Source: Macrostomum hystrix
Lineage: Eukaryota; Platyhelminthes; Macrostomidae
Length of the DNA stretch: 64,000 nt
Assembly (NCBI GenBank): GCA_950097015.1
Contig: CATNEN010000031.1
Location: forward strand, 1,426,001 to 1,490,000
Reading direction: 5' to 3'
Part shown: one piece after another, positions 44,879-57,738 of the stretch
How positions within the stretch are numbered: position 1 is the stretch's first letter
Layout of the letters: each line of letters opens with the position of its first letter
Made by a program: the position numbers and the translations under genes
The notes under the pieces: generated by a model
What the model was told of the DNA's origin: nothing
What the model saw: only the letters and a program-made list of their open reading frames with translations
Databases searched by the model: none

Positions 44879-47800
44879 TACGCAACCTTTAGATGTACTT
44901 TGCGCAATAGCTGCAGCTGTGTCGGGGTTCGTATTAATAGTATTTTTATAGCATTAGTAAGTTTGCTTTGTATAATCGCCAGTGAACCAGTGAACAAATA
45001 AAATATTCTCGACACCAGATCGCAAACTGATGGACAACCAGCCTCGTTGGTACACTCTGTACGCGCATGAGAAGGAGATGCCACAGCCGCCCATGCCGGC
45101 AGCCAATTCGTCTGGCGGCGGATCGTCGCGCAGACGTCAGCGACAGTCGACAGTGGGTCCTGGGCCAGCTGCGGCCAATCAGCAGACTGTGAGCATTGTT
45201 CTTGTCACCTCAATCTTTCTCTTATCACCCCAATCCTTCTCTTGTCACCTCAATCTTTCTCTTGTCACTCATTTGATTTGCTTGTCACTCTGATCCTTAT
45301 CATGTCACTCTTTTGATTTGCTTTTCACTCTGATCCTTCTCTTGTCCCTCAAATCGTTCCTCTTGTCACTCCAATCTTTCTCTTATGACTCCAATCTTTT
45401 TCTTATGACTCCAATCTTTTTCTTATGACTCCAATCTTTTTCTTATGACTCCAATCTTTTTTTTATGACTCAAATCTTTTTCTTATGACTCCAATCTTTC
45501 TCCAGTCACTCCGACCCTTCTCTTATTGCTTCTCTTGATTCTCTTGACACTTCAATTATTCTCTTGTCACTCATTTGATTCTCTAGTCAGTCAGTCTCTC
45601 TCTCTCTTGCAGAAGGGCAACCACCGCCAGCCCAATGCCAACGGAGGCATCGCAGGTGCGAAAGGTAACAATACGAGTTAAATTTATTCCTATTTCAATT
45701 TTAATTTGAATTAAAATTTTATTTCAAACCCACTCAGTACGTGACAACTCATCGACCATTAAAAAAATCTTATTCAAAGAAAAATATTTATTAAAAATCA
45801 TTCGCGTGACACCATTCGACAGCTAATCGGTCGAAATGAGCGGGAGAAAGAGAGATTTCAACAGCATTTTGGTAAGGGTCGAGTTGTAGGTTTGCGGAGA
45901 AGTGTAAGGCGATAATCTTGACCTGTTAACAGAAGAAAGACCACGCGATCACCCCCCTGGGAAAAGAACATGGGGGATTTCAAATACCCACTGCCTACTG
46001 CACGATGGCTCCCGAACCGAATGCTTATCTTGGAGGTTTTTTGCCACCAGACACCCCCACGAGAATCGTTGAATATCCCGACGATGCCGATGTTTTGTGA
46101 TTCTGAAAGTTGTTTCATCGGATAGAGCGGAAAATTTGAGCCCGTGTTCTGCATTTTCATGGCGATTGGTTGAAAAACTTAGTGAGTTACAGGCACAGAT
46201 GTGGGTGTTTGAAACATCGATTGGTCTTTCTATACTGTTAAATGACGAGTGTCTTGCATTGCTAAATCAGTGTACATGCTTTTTTCGCGCTGCCTTAGTC
46301 GTGCTTTTTATTATTTGTAACCCCCCCCTACGTTTTGTTTTGAGCTTTAAATGTTTTCTAATTCAAAACTTACTAAATAAATAGCCTATTTTAAATTGAG
46401 CCTACGCGAAAATTCTAGAGAGTTCGCCTATGCTCAAAATACTTCTCACGAGTCAACCTCTCATTAAGAGGTCGAGAGTTTAAATCTCAGTCCAACATCT
46501 TGAGACTGGATTCCGATATCTAGAAACTGGACTCCGATATCTAGAGTGTGGATTCCGATATTTAAGAACTGGATTTTGTATCTAGCGACTGGGGTAGAAT
46601 GTCTAGGGACTGGGTTATAAAATGTCTAGGCACTGGGTTAGAATATCTAGGGACTGGGTTAGAATATCTAGGGACTGGGTTATAAAATTTCTAGGGACTG
46701 GGTTAGAATGTCTAGGGACTGGGTTAGAATGTCTAGGGACTGGGTTAGAACATCTAGGGACTGGGTTAGAATGTCTAGGGCCTGGGTTTGAAAATCTAGG
46801 GACTGGGTTATAAAATGTCTAGGGACTGGGTTAGAATGTCTAGGGACTGGGTTAGAATGTCTAGGGACTGGGTTAGAATGTCTAGGGACTGGGTTAGAAT
46901 GTCTAGGGACTGGGTTGGAATATCTAGCGACTGGGGTAGAATGTCTAGGGACTGGGTTATAAAATGTCTAGGCACTGGGTTAGAATATCTAGGGACTGGG
47001 TTAGAATATCTAGGGACTGGGTTATAAAATTTCTAGGGACTGGGTTAGAATGTCTAGGGACTGGGTTAGAATGTCTAGGGACTGGGTTAGAATATCTAGG
47101 GACTGGGTTAGAATGTCTAGGGACTGGGTTAGAATGTCTAGGGACTGGGTTAGAACATCTAGGGACTGGGTTAGAATGTCTAGGGCCTGGGTTTGAAAAT
47201 CTAGGGACTGGGTTATAAAATGTCTAGGGACTGGGTTAGAATGTCTAGGGACTGGGTTAGAATGTCTAGGGACTGGGTTAGAATGTCTAGGGACTGGGTT
47301 AGAATGTCTAGGGACTGGGTTGGAATATCTAGCGACTGGGGTAGAATGTCTAGGGACTGGGTTATAAAATGTCTAGGCACTGGGTTAGAATATCTAGGGA
47401 CTGGGTTAGAATATCTAGGGACTGGGTTATAAAATTTCTAGGGACTGGGTTAGAATGTCTAGGGACTGGGTTAGAATGTCTAGGGACTGGGTTAGAATAT
47501 CTAGGGACTGGGTTAGAATGTCTAGGGACTGGGTTAGAATGTCTAGGGACTGGGTTAGAACATCTAGGGACTGGGTTAGAATGTCTAGGGCCTGGGTTTG
47601 AAAATCTAGGGACTGGGTTATAAAATGTCTAGGGACTGGGTTAGAATGTCTAGGGACTGGGTTAGAATGTCTAGGGACTGGGTTAGAATGTCTAGGGACT
47701 GGGTTAGAATGTCTAGGGACTGGGTTGGAATATCTAGGGACTGGGTTTTGATCTGACAGCTAGATGTGTACTGACACTCTATACAAGCATGTACACATTG

Positions 47801-50800
47801 TACAAGTATGTTTAATTGAAGCATGGTGTGCTATCTCTAGCTTGATAATAGCCAGGTAAAAGTACCCTGCAAAGTACATTTTTTTCGCATGACATCCGCA
47901 ATTCGCCGCGGGAGCGTAATAAGTATTTTCTGCCCTTCTTGTTATATAATTTTTTACTCGACTCTCCATTATTGATGTTTGCTTTTGATTTGGCGGCGCC
48001 AAACGGATGTGTTATTGAAACTGCAGGTTACATTGTTAGTTTGTTACAGAGATCTGTTATACGAGTTAAAGAGAAGAGAGGAGACAACAGAAGAGAGTAG
48101 ACAACAGAAGAGAGGAGACAACAGAAGAGAGGAGACAACAGAAGAGAGGAGACAACAGAAGAGAGGTGACAACAGAAGAGAGGAGACAACAGAAGAGAGG
48201 TGACAACAGAAGAGAGGAGACAACAGAAGAGAGTAGACAACAGAAGAGAGGAGACAACAGAAGAGAGTAGATAACAGAAGAGAGTAGACAACAGAAGAGA
48301 GGAGACAACAGAAGAGAGGAGACAACAGAAGAGAGGAGACAACAGAAGAGAGGAGACAACAGAAGAGAGGAGACAACAGAAGAGAGTAGACAACTGAAGA
48401 GAGTAGATAACAGAAGAGAGTAGACAACAGAAGAGAGGAGACAACAGAAGAGAGGAGACAACAGAAGAGAGGAGACAACAGAAAAGAGGAGACAACAGAA
48501 GAGAGGAGACAACAGAAGAGAGTAGATAACAGAAGAGAGGAGACAACAGAAGAGAGGAGACAACAGAAGAGAGGAGACAACAGAAGAGAGGAGACAACAG
48601 AAGAGAGGAGACAACAGAAGAGAGGAGACAACAGAAGAGAGGAGACAACAGAAGAGAGGAGACAACAGAAGAGAGGAGACAACAGAAGAGAGGAGACAAC
48701 AGAAAAGAGGAGACAACAGAAGAGAGGTGACAACAGAAGAGAGGAGACAACAGAAGAGAGGAGACAACAGAAGAGAGTAGATAACAGAAGAGAGGAGACA
48801 ACAGAAGAGAGGAGACAACAGAAGAGAGGAGACAACAGAAGAGAGGAGACAACAGAAGAGAGGAGACAACAGAAGAGAGGAGACAACAGAAGAGAGGAGA
48901 CAACAGAAGAGAGGTGACAACAGAAGAGAGGAGACAACAGAAGAGAGGTGACAACAGAAGAGAGTAGACAACAGAAGAGAGGAGACAACAGAAGAGAGGA
49001 GACAACAGAAGAGAGGAGACAACAGAAGAGAGTAGATAACAGAAGAGAGGAGACAACAGAAGAGAGGAGACAACAGAAGAGAGGAGACAACAGAAGAGAG
49101 GAGACAACAGAAGAGAGGTGACAACAGAAGAGAGGTGACAACAGAAGAGAGGAGACAACAGAAGAGAGGAGACAACAGAAGAGAGGAGACAACAGAAGAG
49201 AGGAGGCAACAGAAGAGAGGAGACAACAGAAGAGAGGTGACAACAGAAGAGAGGAGACAACAGAAGAGAGGAGACAACAGAAGAGAGGAGGCAACAGAAG
49301 AGAGGTGACAACAGAAGAGAGGAGACAACAGAAGAGAGGAGACAACAGAAGAGAGGAGGCAACAGAAGAGAGGAGACAACAGAAGAGAGGTGACAACAGA
49401 AGAGAGGAGACAACAGAAGAGAGGAGACAACAGAAGAGAGGAGGCAACAGAAGAGAGGAGACAACAGAAGAGAGGTGACAACAGAAGAGAGGAGACAACA
49501 GAAGAGAGGTGACAACAGAAGAGAGGAGACAACAGAAGAGAGGAGACAACAGAAGAGAGGAGACAACAGAAGAGAGGAGACAACAGAAGAGAGGAGACAA
49601 CAGAAGAGAGGAGACAACAGAAGAGAGGTGACAACAGAAGAGAGGTGACAACAGAAGAGAGGAGACAACAGAAGAGATGAGACAACAGAAGAGAGGAGAC
49701 AACAGAAGAGAGGAGACAACAGAAGAGAGGAGACAACAGAAGAGAGGAGACAACAGAAGAGAGGAGACAACAGAAGAGAGGAGACAACAGAAGAGAGGAG
49801 ACAACAGAAGAGAGGTGACAACAGAAGAGAGGAGACAACAGAAGAGAGGAGACAACAGAAGAGAGTAGATAACAGAAGAGAGGAGACAACAGAAGAGAGG
49901 AGACAACAGAAGAGAGGTGACAACAGAAGAGAGGAGACAACAGAAGAGAGGAGACAACAGAAGAGAGGAGACAACAGAAGAGAGGAGACAACAGAAGAGA
50001 GGTGACAACAGAAGAGAGGAGACAACAGAAGAGAGGAGACAACAGAAGAGAGTAGATAACAGAAGAGAGGAGACAACAGAAGAGAGGAGACAACAGAAGA
50101 GAGGTGACAACAGAAGAGAGGAGACAACAGAAGAGAGGTGACAACAGAAGAGAGGAGACAACAGAAGAGAGGAGACAACAGAAGAGAGGAGACAACAGAA
50201 GAGAGGAGACAACAGAAGAGAGGAGACAACAGAAGAGAGGAGACAACAGAAGAGAGGTGACAACAGAAGAGATTTGAGCTGAGAAAAGGAATGAAGTATA
50301 GAGTATAGTGCAGAGTATTGAAATATATATGTTTAGGAGAGACTGGTTAGGAAATGGCACACTAATAAGAGTGTCTCAGCATTCAACGCAACACTCAGGA
50401 GATTAGCGTGACCCAGTTTTCATATCTGGAGAGGGAAACGCAGAGCAATCACTGAGAGTTATCCCACAGCGCGTCTTAGGAATGGGTCTTAGGAACCGAG
50501 AGCGTTAATATCGGGATTTGAGATTTGGAAGGCTGCTTTCCACAAGATCCCAAGTAATCGATGATATGATTAATGGCGTAACAGGACATAGCCGAAGTTC
50601 AAGTGTCTAAGCTAAACATTTTCGCATTCTCATCAAGCATCCTCAGCAACAAAAAATTCCCAAAATCGCTTGAATTGCGCTTTGCAGAAGCAAGTGGCAC
50701 AGCGCACAGCTGGGCCGCTCAGGCCGGATCAACGAATCAATTTGGTGAGCGATCGCCTGAATTCATGTTACAGTCAACTGAGGAATGGGCGGATAAGGTA

Positions 50801-51447
50801 GCTGCAGTCAGCTGAAGAATGGGCTGATGGAGTAGCTGCGGTCAGCTGAAGAATGGGCTGATGGAGTAGCTGCGGTCAGCTGAGGATTGGGCAGATGGAG
50901 TAGCTGCAGTCAGCTGAGGAATGGGCTGATGGAGTAGCTGCAGTCAGCTGAGGAATGGGCTGATGGAGTAGCTGCAGTCAGCTGAAGAATGGGCTGATGG
51001 AGTAGCTGCAGTCAGCTGAAGAATGGGCTGATGGAGTAGCTGCAGTCAGCTGAGGAATGGGCTGATGGAGTAGCTGCAGTCAGCTGAGGAATGGGCTGAT
51101 GGAGTAGCTGCAGTCAGCTGAGGAATGGGCTGATGGAGTAGCTGCAGTCAGCTGAGGAATGGGCTGATGAAGTAGCTGCAGTCAGCTGAGGAATGGGCTG
51201 ATGGAGTAGCTGCAGTCAGCTGAGGAATGGGCTGATGAAGTAGCTGCAGTCAGCTGAGGAATGGGCTGATGGAGTAGCTGCAGTCAGCTGAGGAATAGGC
51301 TGATGGAGTAGCTGCAGTCAGCTGAGGAATAGGCGGATAAGGTAGCTGCAGTCAGCTGAGGAATGGGTGGAATAATAGTGTTACATTTATCCTAGGAGAA
51401 TATCTAAAATATGACAAAAAACTTTTTTCGCAGTCAAAACACAAAAT

Positions 51448-51499
<52 letters not shown>

Positions 51500-54400
51500 G
51501 GTGCATGAGCAGACGTGACACTGCAGCCAGTGATTTCAGCAGCAGCTCCACTGTTGACACGGATTTCTTGTCCGAGGAACAGCGCGAATCGGTGCGCCAG
51601 TGGCTAGGTCCCGGCCAGCTGCTGCTCATCAGCGACGAACTGCGAGCCGAGAGAGGCGGTGAGACCGTGTTTCGGATGTGAAATCGTAGGCTAAGAAATA
51701 TTAAAAAAGGTGTGTTTTAATTGTGTTGCCAGGCGATTTGCCCGACGATCAGCTAGTAGCTGGGGAGATTTTCCTCTCGCTGCGCTGGAGCTCGGATCCC
51801 AACGAAGGCGGCCTTCAGGTGACTCTGCGGCGATGCCGCTTGCTGAAGGAGGCCGCCGAAGAGCTGAGCGCCTGCTACTGCGAGTTGTCCCTGCTTGGTG
51901 GCTGTCGTGCGCGGCATCGAACCCGGACCCACCCGTTGAGCAGCCGCATCGAGGCGGACTTCTCGGAGACGCTGCACTTCGACAGTCAGCAGCTGGCCGA
52001 AGCAGCTCTGGAGACCGACGGCCTGGTGCTGCTGCAGGCGACTCTGTGGATTGGCAAGGCTGCGACTGCTACTAGCGGCGGCGAGATCAAAGGCCAGGCC
52101 TGGCGGCGACTCGGAGAGGCCGTCGTCTGTCTGGACGACTGGCCGGATGAAAATAGCACAGCTGGCCACTGCTCTGCTCAAGGCTGGTACAAACTGCTGG
52201 ATATTCAGGCCTGACTAGCTGGGATAGGTCCAACAGGATGTGACAGGTCGGATATCTAACAGGTCGTATATCTAACAGGTCAGATATCTAACAGGTCGGA
52301 TATCTAACAGTTTGAATATCTAAAAGGTCGGATATCTAACAGGTCGAATATCTAACAGGTCGAATATCTAACAGGTCGAATATCTAACAGGTCGAATATC
52401 TAACAGGTCGGATATCTAACAGGTCGAATATCTAACAGGTCGAATATCTAACAGGTCGAATATCTAACAGGTCGAATATCTAACAGGTCGGATATCTAAC
52501 AGGTCGAATATCTAACAGGGTAGTGTTAGATCTTAGGTGGTACAAAATAATCGTGTCCAGCCGACTGTGCGCAGGCTTTATTTTGGAAAATGCCACTAAT
52601 TTAGCCGATAATTTTGCCTCTGACTACTGCTAGAAATTCTTCAAAGTTTCATTGCAAATAATTTGTAATGCATCACAAATTTCCAGTTCAATGAAGTATT
52701 TTTATAGAAGCTCATCCATCTTATGCACTAATTGCGTTATATAAATTATTTTTTTCTCGTTGTTTCATTCGCCCAGTACAACTCATATTAACTACTGCTC
52801 ATATACTGCTCATATAAACAGACAGAGCATTGTCAGATCACTATGCAACACTTATTAAGCTTCTTGTCGTTTTTTACCTGTGACTATGTTTTTAAAAAAT
52901 CGCTGTAACCTTTTGTTGAATATAATTAATTACGAGTTATTAAGATTCAGTTGCCCATTCTTCTGTTTCAAGACAATAGCTCAAGCTCGCTGTAATCTTT
53001 GTGAAAAATACAAAAAATTAGTTAAAAATTGAATAAAATTGTGTATGAAATTCTGCTTTCAGTCTACAAGTAGGTAGGAATCCTGCTTCGATTCTAGATA
53101 GGAATCCTGCTGCGATTCTAGATAGGAATCCTGCTTCGATTCTAGATAGGAATCCTGCTTCGATTCTAGATAGGAATCCTGCTGCGATGTTTTATTGGAA
53201 TCCTGCTTCGATTCTAGATAGGAATCCTGCTGCGATGTTTTATTGGAATCCTGCTTCGATTCTAGATAGGAATCCTGCTGCGATGTTTTATTGGAATCCT
53301 GCTGCGATTCTAGATAGGAATCCTGCTTCGATTCTATATTGGAATCCTGCTTCGATTCTAGATAGGAATCCTGCTGCGATGTTTTATTGGAATCCTGCTT
53401 CGATTTTATATAGGAATCCTGCTGCGATTCTAGATAGGAATCCTGCTTCGATTCTATATTGGAATCCTGCTTCGATTCTAGATAGGAATCCTGCTGCGAT
53501 GTTTTATTGGAATCCTGCTTCGATTTTATATAGGAATCCTGTTTCGATTCTAGATAGGAATCCTGCTTCGATTCTAGATAGGAATCCTGCTTCGATTCTA
53601 GATAGGAATCCTGCTTCGATTCTAGATAGGAATCCTGCTGCGATGTTTTATTGGAATCCTGTTTCGATGCTAGATAGGAATCCTGCTTCGATTCTAGATA
53701 GGAATCCTGTTTCGATTCTAGATAGGAATCCTGCTTCGATTCTAGATAGGAATCCTGCTTCGATTCTAGATAGGAATCCTGCTTCGATTCTAGATAGGAA
53801 TCCTGCTGCGATGTTTTATTGGAATCCTGTTTCGATGCTAGATAGGAATCCTGCTTCGATTCTAGATAGGAATCCTGCTTCGATTCTAGATAGGAATCCT
53901 GCTTCGATTCTAGATAGGAATCCTGCTTCGATTCTAGATAGGAATCCTGCTGCGATGTTTTATAGGAATCCTGCTTCGATTCTAGATAGGAATCCTGCTT
54001 CGATTCTAGATAGGAATCCTGCTGCGATGTTTTATAGGAATCCTGCTTCGATTCTAGATAGGAATCCTGCTGCGATGTTTTATTGGAATCCTGCTTCGAT
54101 TTTATATAGGAATCCTGCTTCGATTCTAGATAGGAATCCTGCTTCGATTCTAGATAGGAATCCTGCTTCGATTCTAGATAGGAATCCTGCTTCGATTCTA
54201 GATAGGAATCCTGCTGCGATGTTTTATTGGAATCCTGCTGCGATTCTAGATAGGAATCCTGCTTCGATTCTAGATAGGAATCCTGCTGCGATGTTTTATA
54301 GGAATCCTGCTTCGATTCTAGATAGGAATCCTGCTTCGATTCTAGATAGGAATCCTGCTGCGATGTTTTATAGGAATCCTGCTTCGATTCTAGATAGGAA

Positions 54401-55790
54401 TCCTGCTTCGATTCTAGATAGGAATCCTGCTTCGATGCTAGATAGGAATCCTGCTTCGATTCTAGATAGGAATCCTGCTTCGATTCTAGATAGGAATCCT
54501 GCTTCGATTCTAGATAGGAATCCTGCTGCGATGTTTTATTGGAATCCTGCTGCGATTCTAGATAGGAATCCTGCTTCGATTCTAGATAGGAATCCTGCTG
54601 CGATGTTTTATTGGAATCCTGCTTCGATTCTAGATAGGAATCCTGCTGCGATGTTTTATAGGAATCCTGCTTCGATTCTAGATAGGAATCCTGCTGCGAT
54701 GTTTTATTGGAATCCTGCTTCGATTTTATATAGGAATCCTGTTTCGATTCTAGATAGGAATCCTGCTTCGATTCTAGATAGGAATCCTGCTTCGATTCTA
54801 GATAGGAATCCTGCTTCGATTCTAGATAGGAATCCTGCTGCGATGTTTTATTGGAATCCTGCTTCGATTTTATATAGGAATCCTGTTTCGATTCTAGATA
54901 GGAATCCTGCTTCGATTCTAGATAGGAATCCTGCTTCGATTCTAGATAGGAATCCTGCTTCGATTCTAGATAGGAATCCTGCTGCGATGTTTTATTGGAA
55001 TCCTGTTTCGATGCTAGATAGGAATCCTGCTTCGATTCTAGATAGGAATCCTGCTTCGATTTTATATAGGAATCCTGTTTCGATTCTAGATATGAATCCT
55101 GCTTCGATTCTAGATAGGAATCCTGCTTCGATTCTAGATAGGAATCCTGCTTCGATTCTAGATAGGAATCCTGCTGCGATGTTTTATTGGAATCCTGCTT
55201 CGATTTTATATAGGAATCTTGTTTCGATTCTAGATAGGAATCCTGCTTCGATTCTAGATAGGAATCCTGCTTCGATTCTAGATAGGAATCCTGCTTCGAT
55301 TCTAGATAGGAATCCTGCTGCGATGTTTTATTGGAATCCTGTTTCGATGCTAGATAGGAATCCTGCTTCGATTCTAGATAGGAATCCTGCTTCGATTCTA
55401 GATAGGAATCCTGCTTCGATGCTAGATAGGAATCCTGCTTCGATTCTAGATAGGAATCCTGCTTCGATTCTAGATAGGAATCCTGCTTCGATTCTAGATA
55501 GGAATCCTGCTTCGATTCTAGATAGGAATCCTGCTGCGATGTTTTATAGGAATCCTGCTTCGATTCTAGATAGGAATCCTGCTGCGATTTTATATAGGAA
55601 TCCTGCTTCGATTCTAGATAGGAATCCTGCTGCGATGTTTTATTGGAATCCTGCTTCGATTCTAGATAGGAATCCTGCTGCGATTTTATATAGGAATCCT
55701 GCTGCGATTTTATATAGGAATCCTGCTTCGATTCTAGATAGGAATCCTGCTGCGATGTTTTATTGGAATCCTGCTTCGATTCTAGATAGG
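44879..55790 (+). pseudogene. Second copy of Fife-like 3' exons inside the duplicated unit
   Basis: Exons 45019-45188, 45613-45664, 50688-50744, 51434-51658 and 51733-52214 repeat the first-copy exons with no coding change visible to me. Upstream exons, including the rest of C2A, PDZ and zinc finger, are absent from this copy. It therefore cannot make a full scaffold on its own, but because phases are intact the upstream gene could in principle splice into it and encode the same C-terminus. It could also be an assembly duplicate and not exist. Confidence 0.7.
44879..55790. repeat. 10.9-kb tandem duplication, unit 2
   Basis: Direct copy of 33966-44878. The right end is not sharp because both units end inside the same 24-bp array, which continues to 57175 after unit 2. 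Near-identity over arrays that normally mutate quickly means the copies are very recent or artificial. Confidence 0.95.
45198..52523. repeat. Second copies of five minisatellites in duplicated unit 2
   Basis: Copies of the arrays listed for unit 1 lie at 45198-45552, 46497-47750, 48066-50272, 50761-51366 and 52231-52523. Unit numbers and order appear unchanged. Confidence 0.9.
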
Positions 55791-57175
55791 AATCCTGCTG
55801 CGATTTTATATAGGAATCCTGCTTCGATTCTAGATAGGAATCCTGCTGCGATGTTTTATAGGAATCCTGCTTCGATTCTAGATAGGAATCCTGCTTCGAT
55901 TCTACATAGGAATCCTGCTGCGATGTTTTATTGGAATCCTGCTTCGATTCTAGATAGGAATCCTGCTTCGATTCTAGATAGGAATCCTGCTGCGATGTTT
56001 TATAGGAATCCTGCTTCGATTCTAGATAGGAATCCTGCTGCGATTTTATATAGGAATCCTGCTTCGATTCTAGATAAGAATCCTGCTGCGATGTTTTATT
56101 GGAATCCTGCTTCGATTCTAGATAGGAATCCTGCTGCGATTTTATATAGGAATCCTGCTGCGATGTTTTATGGGAATCCTGCTTCGATTCTAGATAGGAA
56201 TCCTGCTGCGATTTTATATAGGAATCCTGCTTCGATTCTAGATAGGAATCCTGCTTCGATTCTAGATAGGAATCCTGCTGCGATGTTTTATTGGAATCCT
56301 GCTTCGATTCTAGATAGGAATCCTGCTGCGATTTTATATAGGAATCCTGCTTCGATTCTAGATAGGAATCCTGCTGCGATGTTTTATAGGAATCCTGCTT
56401 CGATTCTAGATAGGAATCCTGCTTCGATTCTACATAGGAATCCTGCTGCGATGTTTTATTGGAATCCTGCTTCGATTCTAGATAGGAATCCTGCTGCGAT
56501 GTTTTATTGGAATCCTGCTTCGATTCTAGATAGGAATCCTGCTTCGATTCTACATAGGAATCCTGCTTCGATTCTAGATAGGAATCCTGCTTCGATTCTT
56601 GATAGGAATCCTGCTGCGATGTTTTATAGGAATCCTGCTTCGATTCTAGATAGGAATCCTGCTTCGATTCTGCATAGGAATCCTGCTGCGATGTTTTATT
56701 GGAATCCTGCTTCGATTCTAGATAGGAATCCTGCTTCGATTCTAGATAGGAATCCTGCTGCGATTCTAGATAGGAATCCTGCTTCGATTCTAGATAGGAA
56801 TCCTGCTGCGATGTTTTATTGGAATCCTGCTTCGATTCTAGATAGGAATCCTGCTTCGATTCTAGATAGGAATCCTGCTTCGATTCTAGATAGGAATCCT
56901 GCTTCGATTCTAGATAGGAATCCTGCTTCGATTCTACATAGGAATCCTGCTTCGATTCTAGATAGGAATCCTGCTTCGATTCTAGATAGGAATCCTGCTT
57001 CGATTCTACATAGGAATCCTGCTTCGATTCTAGATAGGAATCCTGCTTCGATTCTAGATAGGAATCCTGCTTCGATTCTAGATAGGAATCCTGCTGCGAT
57101 TCTAGATAGGAATCCTGCTGCGATTCTAGATAGGAATCCTGCTTCGATTCTAGATAGTTATCCTGCTTTGATTGT
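53078..57175. repeat. 24-bp minisatellite, full 4.1-kb version
   Basis: Same array as 42165-44878 but continuing about 1.4 kb beyond the point where unit 1 breaks off. The extra part carries further variants (CTACATAGG, CTGCATAGG). Last units decay at 57150-57200. About 170 units in all. Confidence 0.98.
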
Positions 57176-57409
57176 AGATTGCAATCTTGAGTACGATTCT
57201 GTCTGTGTTCTAGATAGCAAGTTTTTATCTAAAAATATTTTTTTTAATTTGCAATCCTCAGAAAGTTCACCATTTGTGAGTGATTTGCTCTATGGTATTT
57301 TCTTCAAAACATATTTGAATTTTCCCTATTTGCTTTTTGCTTTTAATATATTTTGAATTATTAAGTTGGTGCTAAGCTAATTTTCCGCTGAGCTCTACTC
57401 AACAATAGC
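57176..57409. other. Short AT-rich spacer before the third gene
   Basis: Unique DNA after the 24-bp array; a promoter for the third gene would be expected here but no motif can be named. Confidence 0.4.
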
Positions 57410-57698
57410 ATGAGCAGACTAAACAATCGTCCTGTGTTGGCTGGCAGGAGGTCGCACGGTCGTCTAGACGACTGCTTCGCCATTGTGGCACTGCAAAAGC
57501 CGGTGCAAATGTATGACTTTGCCAGATTTGACAGGATTCGACCTACCATGGAGCCACCTGCCGTGTTGAACCCGGCGTCGCATTGCTCTGGTAGTCGCAG
57601 ATGGGTTGCTGCCGAGGATTGGATTTTCCAACCAACCAACGGTGCCGAGTTCGATTCCCGAAATTTCCAGATAAACAAGCAGGGATGCTTGAACAACT

Positions 57699-57738
<40 letters not shown>

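Noticed and set aside
42147-45001. Plus and minus ORFs of about 910 codons, and 1,389 codons at 53187-57356
   Set aside because: Stop-free 24-bp minisatellite read on both strands; no unique domain, no splice context.
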